A stretch of 6,140 bases of DNA, taken from Burkholderiales bacterium. GTDB lineage: Bacteria; Pseudomonadota; Gammaproteobacteria; Burkholderiales; SG8-41. Position 1 is the stretch's first letter, and the number at the start of each line of letters is the position of its first letter. A program made the translations under genes and the position numbers. Shown in pieces: positions 4,959 to 6,140 of the stretch. The DNA lies in contig SYEN01000227.1 of NCBI GenBank assembly GCA_005800795.1, forward strand, positions 1-6,140, written 5' to 3'. Under the pieces are notes generated by a model. It did no database searches. It was given only the letters and a program-made list of their open reading frames with translations, and had not been told where the DNA came from.

Positions 4959-5969
4959 ATGTTAAACGCCGCCATCGTAGGCCTCGGCCGCTGGGGCCAA
5001 AACCTTGTCAATCACATTCAGGGCAAGAGCGACAAGATCCGCGTCGTCATGGGTGTGCTGCGCCACCCTGAAAACGCGCGCGACTACGCCGTCGCGAAAG
5101 GCTTTACGCTGGTCGACAGCCTGGACAAAGCACTCGCCGACCCGAAGGTCGAAGCCATCATCCTCGCCACGCCGCACACCGCGCACGCCGAGCAAATCAT
5201 CGCCTGCGCCAAGGCGGGTAAACCTGTGTTTACCGAAAAGCCCTTCACGCTGACCACCATCAGCGCGCAGGCCGCGCTGCGCGCCTGTGCCGAAGCCAAG
5301 GTCACGCTCGCCATCGGCTACAACTGGCGCTTTCAGCCCGCGTTGCAAGCCATCAAGCAGCTGCTCGACAGCGGTCGCCTAGGCAAACTGCTGCACATCG
5401 AAGGCAATTTCAACGGCCCCAGCGTCTATCGCGTCAGCAAAGACCACTGGCGGCAAAACCGCGACGAAGGCCCCGCCGGCGGCATGACCGGGCGCGGTGT
5501 GCATGTGGTCGACGCCATGCTCTACCTCGCCGGCAAAATCGACACCGTGCACGCGCAAAGCCACCGCATAGCGCTCGACTACGGCACCGACGACACCACC
5601 TCCATGTTATTCAAATTTCGCGGCGGCGCCACTGCGTATCTGGGCACCGTCATCGCCACCGCCGAAACCTGGCGCCTGCAAGTATGCGGCTCGCGCGGCT
5701 GGGCCGAAGTCGGCGACGTGCAACACCTGACCACCTGGACCCTGCGCACCTGCTTCTTCGACCCCGCCAACCCCTACGTCCACCCGCAGCCGCAAACCAT
5801 TACCTTCCCCGACACCAGCACCGAACGCGCGGAACTAGAAAATTTCGCCGACGCCGTGCGCGAAAAACGCCCGCTGGCGCTGGCGGGTGGGGACGAGGAG
5901 CACAACGTGACAGCATTGGAGGCCATACTGGAATCGGCTGCTAAGGGCGTCACAATAACAGTGACGTAG
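4959..5969 (+). CDS. Gfo/Idh/MocA family NAD(P)-dependent oxidoreductase
   Basis: Cytoplasmic dehydrogenase of 336 residues, normal length for the family, which oxidises or reduces sugars, inositols and related polyols. The N-terminal Rossmann domain starts at once with AAIVGLGRWG (4-13), the dinucleotide-binding glycine motif. ATPHTAH (70-76) ends a later strand, and the family hallmark EKP is at 93-95 (TEKPF). The C-terminal alpha/beta domain has GYNWRF (120-125) and the catalytic-site motif GRGVHVVD (178-185), where His182 and Asp185 correspond to the usual active-site pair and Lys94 is the EKP lysine. The start is fixed by the Rossmann motif beginning at residue 4. It stands alone: divergent from the Bro-N gene, with an insertion-sequence end 31 bases after its stop, so any former downstream operon partner may be separated. 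Substrate cannot be assigned; no sugar transporter or kinase is adjacent. Confidence 0.92.
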   Translation: MLNAAIVGLGRWGQNLVNHIQGKSDKIRVVMGVLRHPENARDYAVAKGFTLVDSLDKALADPKVEAIILATPHTAHAEQIIACAKAGKPVFTEKPFTLTTISAQAALRACAEAKVTLAIGYNWRFQPALQAIKQLLDSGRLGKLLHIEGNFNGPSVYRVSKDHWRQNRDEGPAGGMTGRGVHVVDAMLYLAGKIDTVHAQSHRIALDYGTDDTTSMLFKFRGGATAYLGTVIATAETWRLQVCGSRGWAEVGDVQHLTTWTLRTCFFDPANPYVHPQPQTITFPDTSTERAELENFADAVREKRPLALAGGDEEHNVTALEAILESAAKGVTITVT

Positions 5970-6000
5970 CGCGATAGGCGCGAGGACATCCAGCTGACGT

Positions 6001-6030
6001 TGAACCGCCCCGGGTTTCGTGGAGGCTGAT
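6001..6030 (-). repeat. Terminal inverted repeat region of the IS element
   Basis: TGAACCGCCCCGGGTTTCGT and the following ten or so bases form the outer end of the element. The inner limit of the repeat is approximate, since the opposite end is not available for comparison. Recognition rests on resemblance to common IS3-family ends. Confidence 0.65.
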
Positions 6031-6034
6031 TGGT

Positions 6035-6139
6035 TTAAGTTAAAACAGTGGAAGTGCTCTTTTCGGCAATCTGCCGGTAGTAGTTTGCCTCAGCTTGAGC
6101 AGGCGGTATATAGCCTATGGGCGCCAGCAACCGCTGATG
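6035..6139 (-). CDS. IS3-family transposase (OrfB), C-terminal 34 codons
   Basis: The minus strand is open from the window edge to a TAA at 6037-6035. The visible C terminus contains HQRLLAPIGYIPPAQAEANY, the characteristic end of the rve-type (DDE) integrase-core transposase of IS3 elements, where an N-x-x-R/H-x-x-LGY-x-P-A-E pattern follows the catalytic Glu. The catalytic DDE residues and OrfA lie beyond 6140. The reading frame is undisturbed in the part seen, so there is no evidence here that the transposase is broken. Its stop lies 35 bases inside the element end, as usual. Confidence 0.8.
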   Translation of the reverse strand, partial: HQRLLAPIGYIPPAQAEANYYRQIAEKSTSTVLT

Positions 6140-6140
6140 A

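Larger units (their letters stand above)
6001..6140 (-). mobile_element. End of an IS3-family insertion sequence (continues beyond the window)
   Basis: From 6001 the sequence has the look of an IS3-family terminus: it opens TGAACCGCCCCGGGTTT, starting with the TG typical of the family's ends. Next comes a short noncoding stretch and then the C-terminal coding part of an IS3-type transposase reading leftwards on the minus strand. The boundary with host DNA is placed at 6000/6001. The other end and any target duplication are outside the window, so intactness cannot be judged. Confidence 0.82.

Overview
The window looks like a chromosomal segment of a moderately GC-rich betaproteobacterium, probably of the Burkholderiales. 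The main reasons are a Bug-family (tripartite tricarboxylate transporter) solute-binding protein, a group hugely expanded there, the style of the gltX region, and the IS3-type insertion-sequence end on the right. No rRNA, tRNA, CRISPR array or prophage structural gene is visible.

Layout. Positions 1-624 (minus) hold the N-terminal 208 codons of glutamyl-tRNA synthetase, gltX, cut by the window edge and preceded by a good sigma70-like promoter (658-686). Positions 734-2533 (minus) hold a two-gene operon: a cytoplasmic NodB/CE4-type hydrolase of the HpPgdA/PuuE kind, followed after 9 bases by a secreted Bug solute-binding protein whose ribosome binding site overlaps the upstream stop codon. Divergently, 2673-4241 (plus) encodes a gamma-glutamyltranspeptidase-fold Ntn hydrolase without signal peptide. 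It keeps the autoprocessing and nucleophile Thr and the oxyanion glycines but lacks the residues that bind the gamma-glutamyl group. The 139-base divergent intergenic region carries four tandem heptads of the NTTTCAC type in front of each gene, arranged as mirror images, each ending exactly 7 bases before the start codon.

Convergent with the Ntn hydrolase is an unusual small gene (4259-4819, minus): two N-terminal membrane segments followed by a Bro-N (phage antirepressor/BRO) domain. Divergent from it is a Gfo/Idh/MocA oxidoreductase (4959-5969, plus), with a perfect 14-bp AT-rich palindrome in its promoter and almost no room for a leader. From 6001 to the window edge lies the end of an IS3-family insertion sequence, with the last 34 codons of its transposase on the minus strand.

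How the genes may work together (inference): the CE4-like enzyme and the GGT-like enzyme both appear cytoplasmic and both belong to folds that include small-molecule amidohydrolases (PuuE allantoinase and HpxW oxamate amidohydrolase). With a periplasmic carboxylate-binding Bug protein, the three could form an uptake and hydrolysis route for an amide, imide or lactam rather than a cell-wall or glutathione system. The substrate cannot be read from the sequence. The Bro-N gene, the oxidoreductase and gltX show no clear link to this module.
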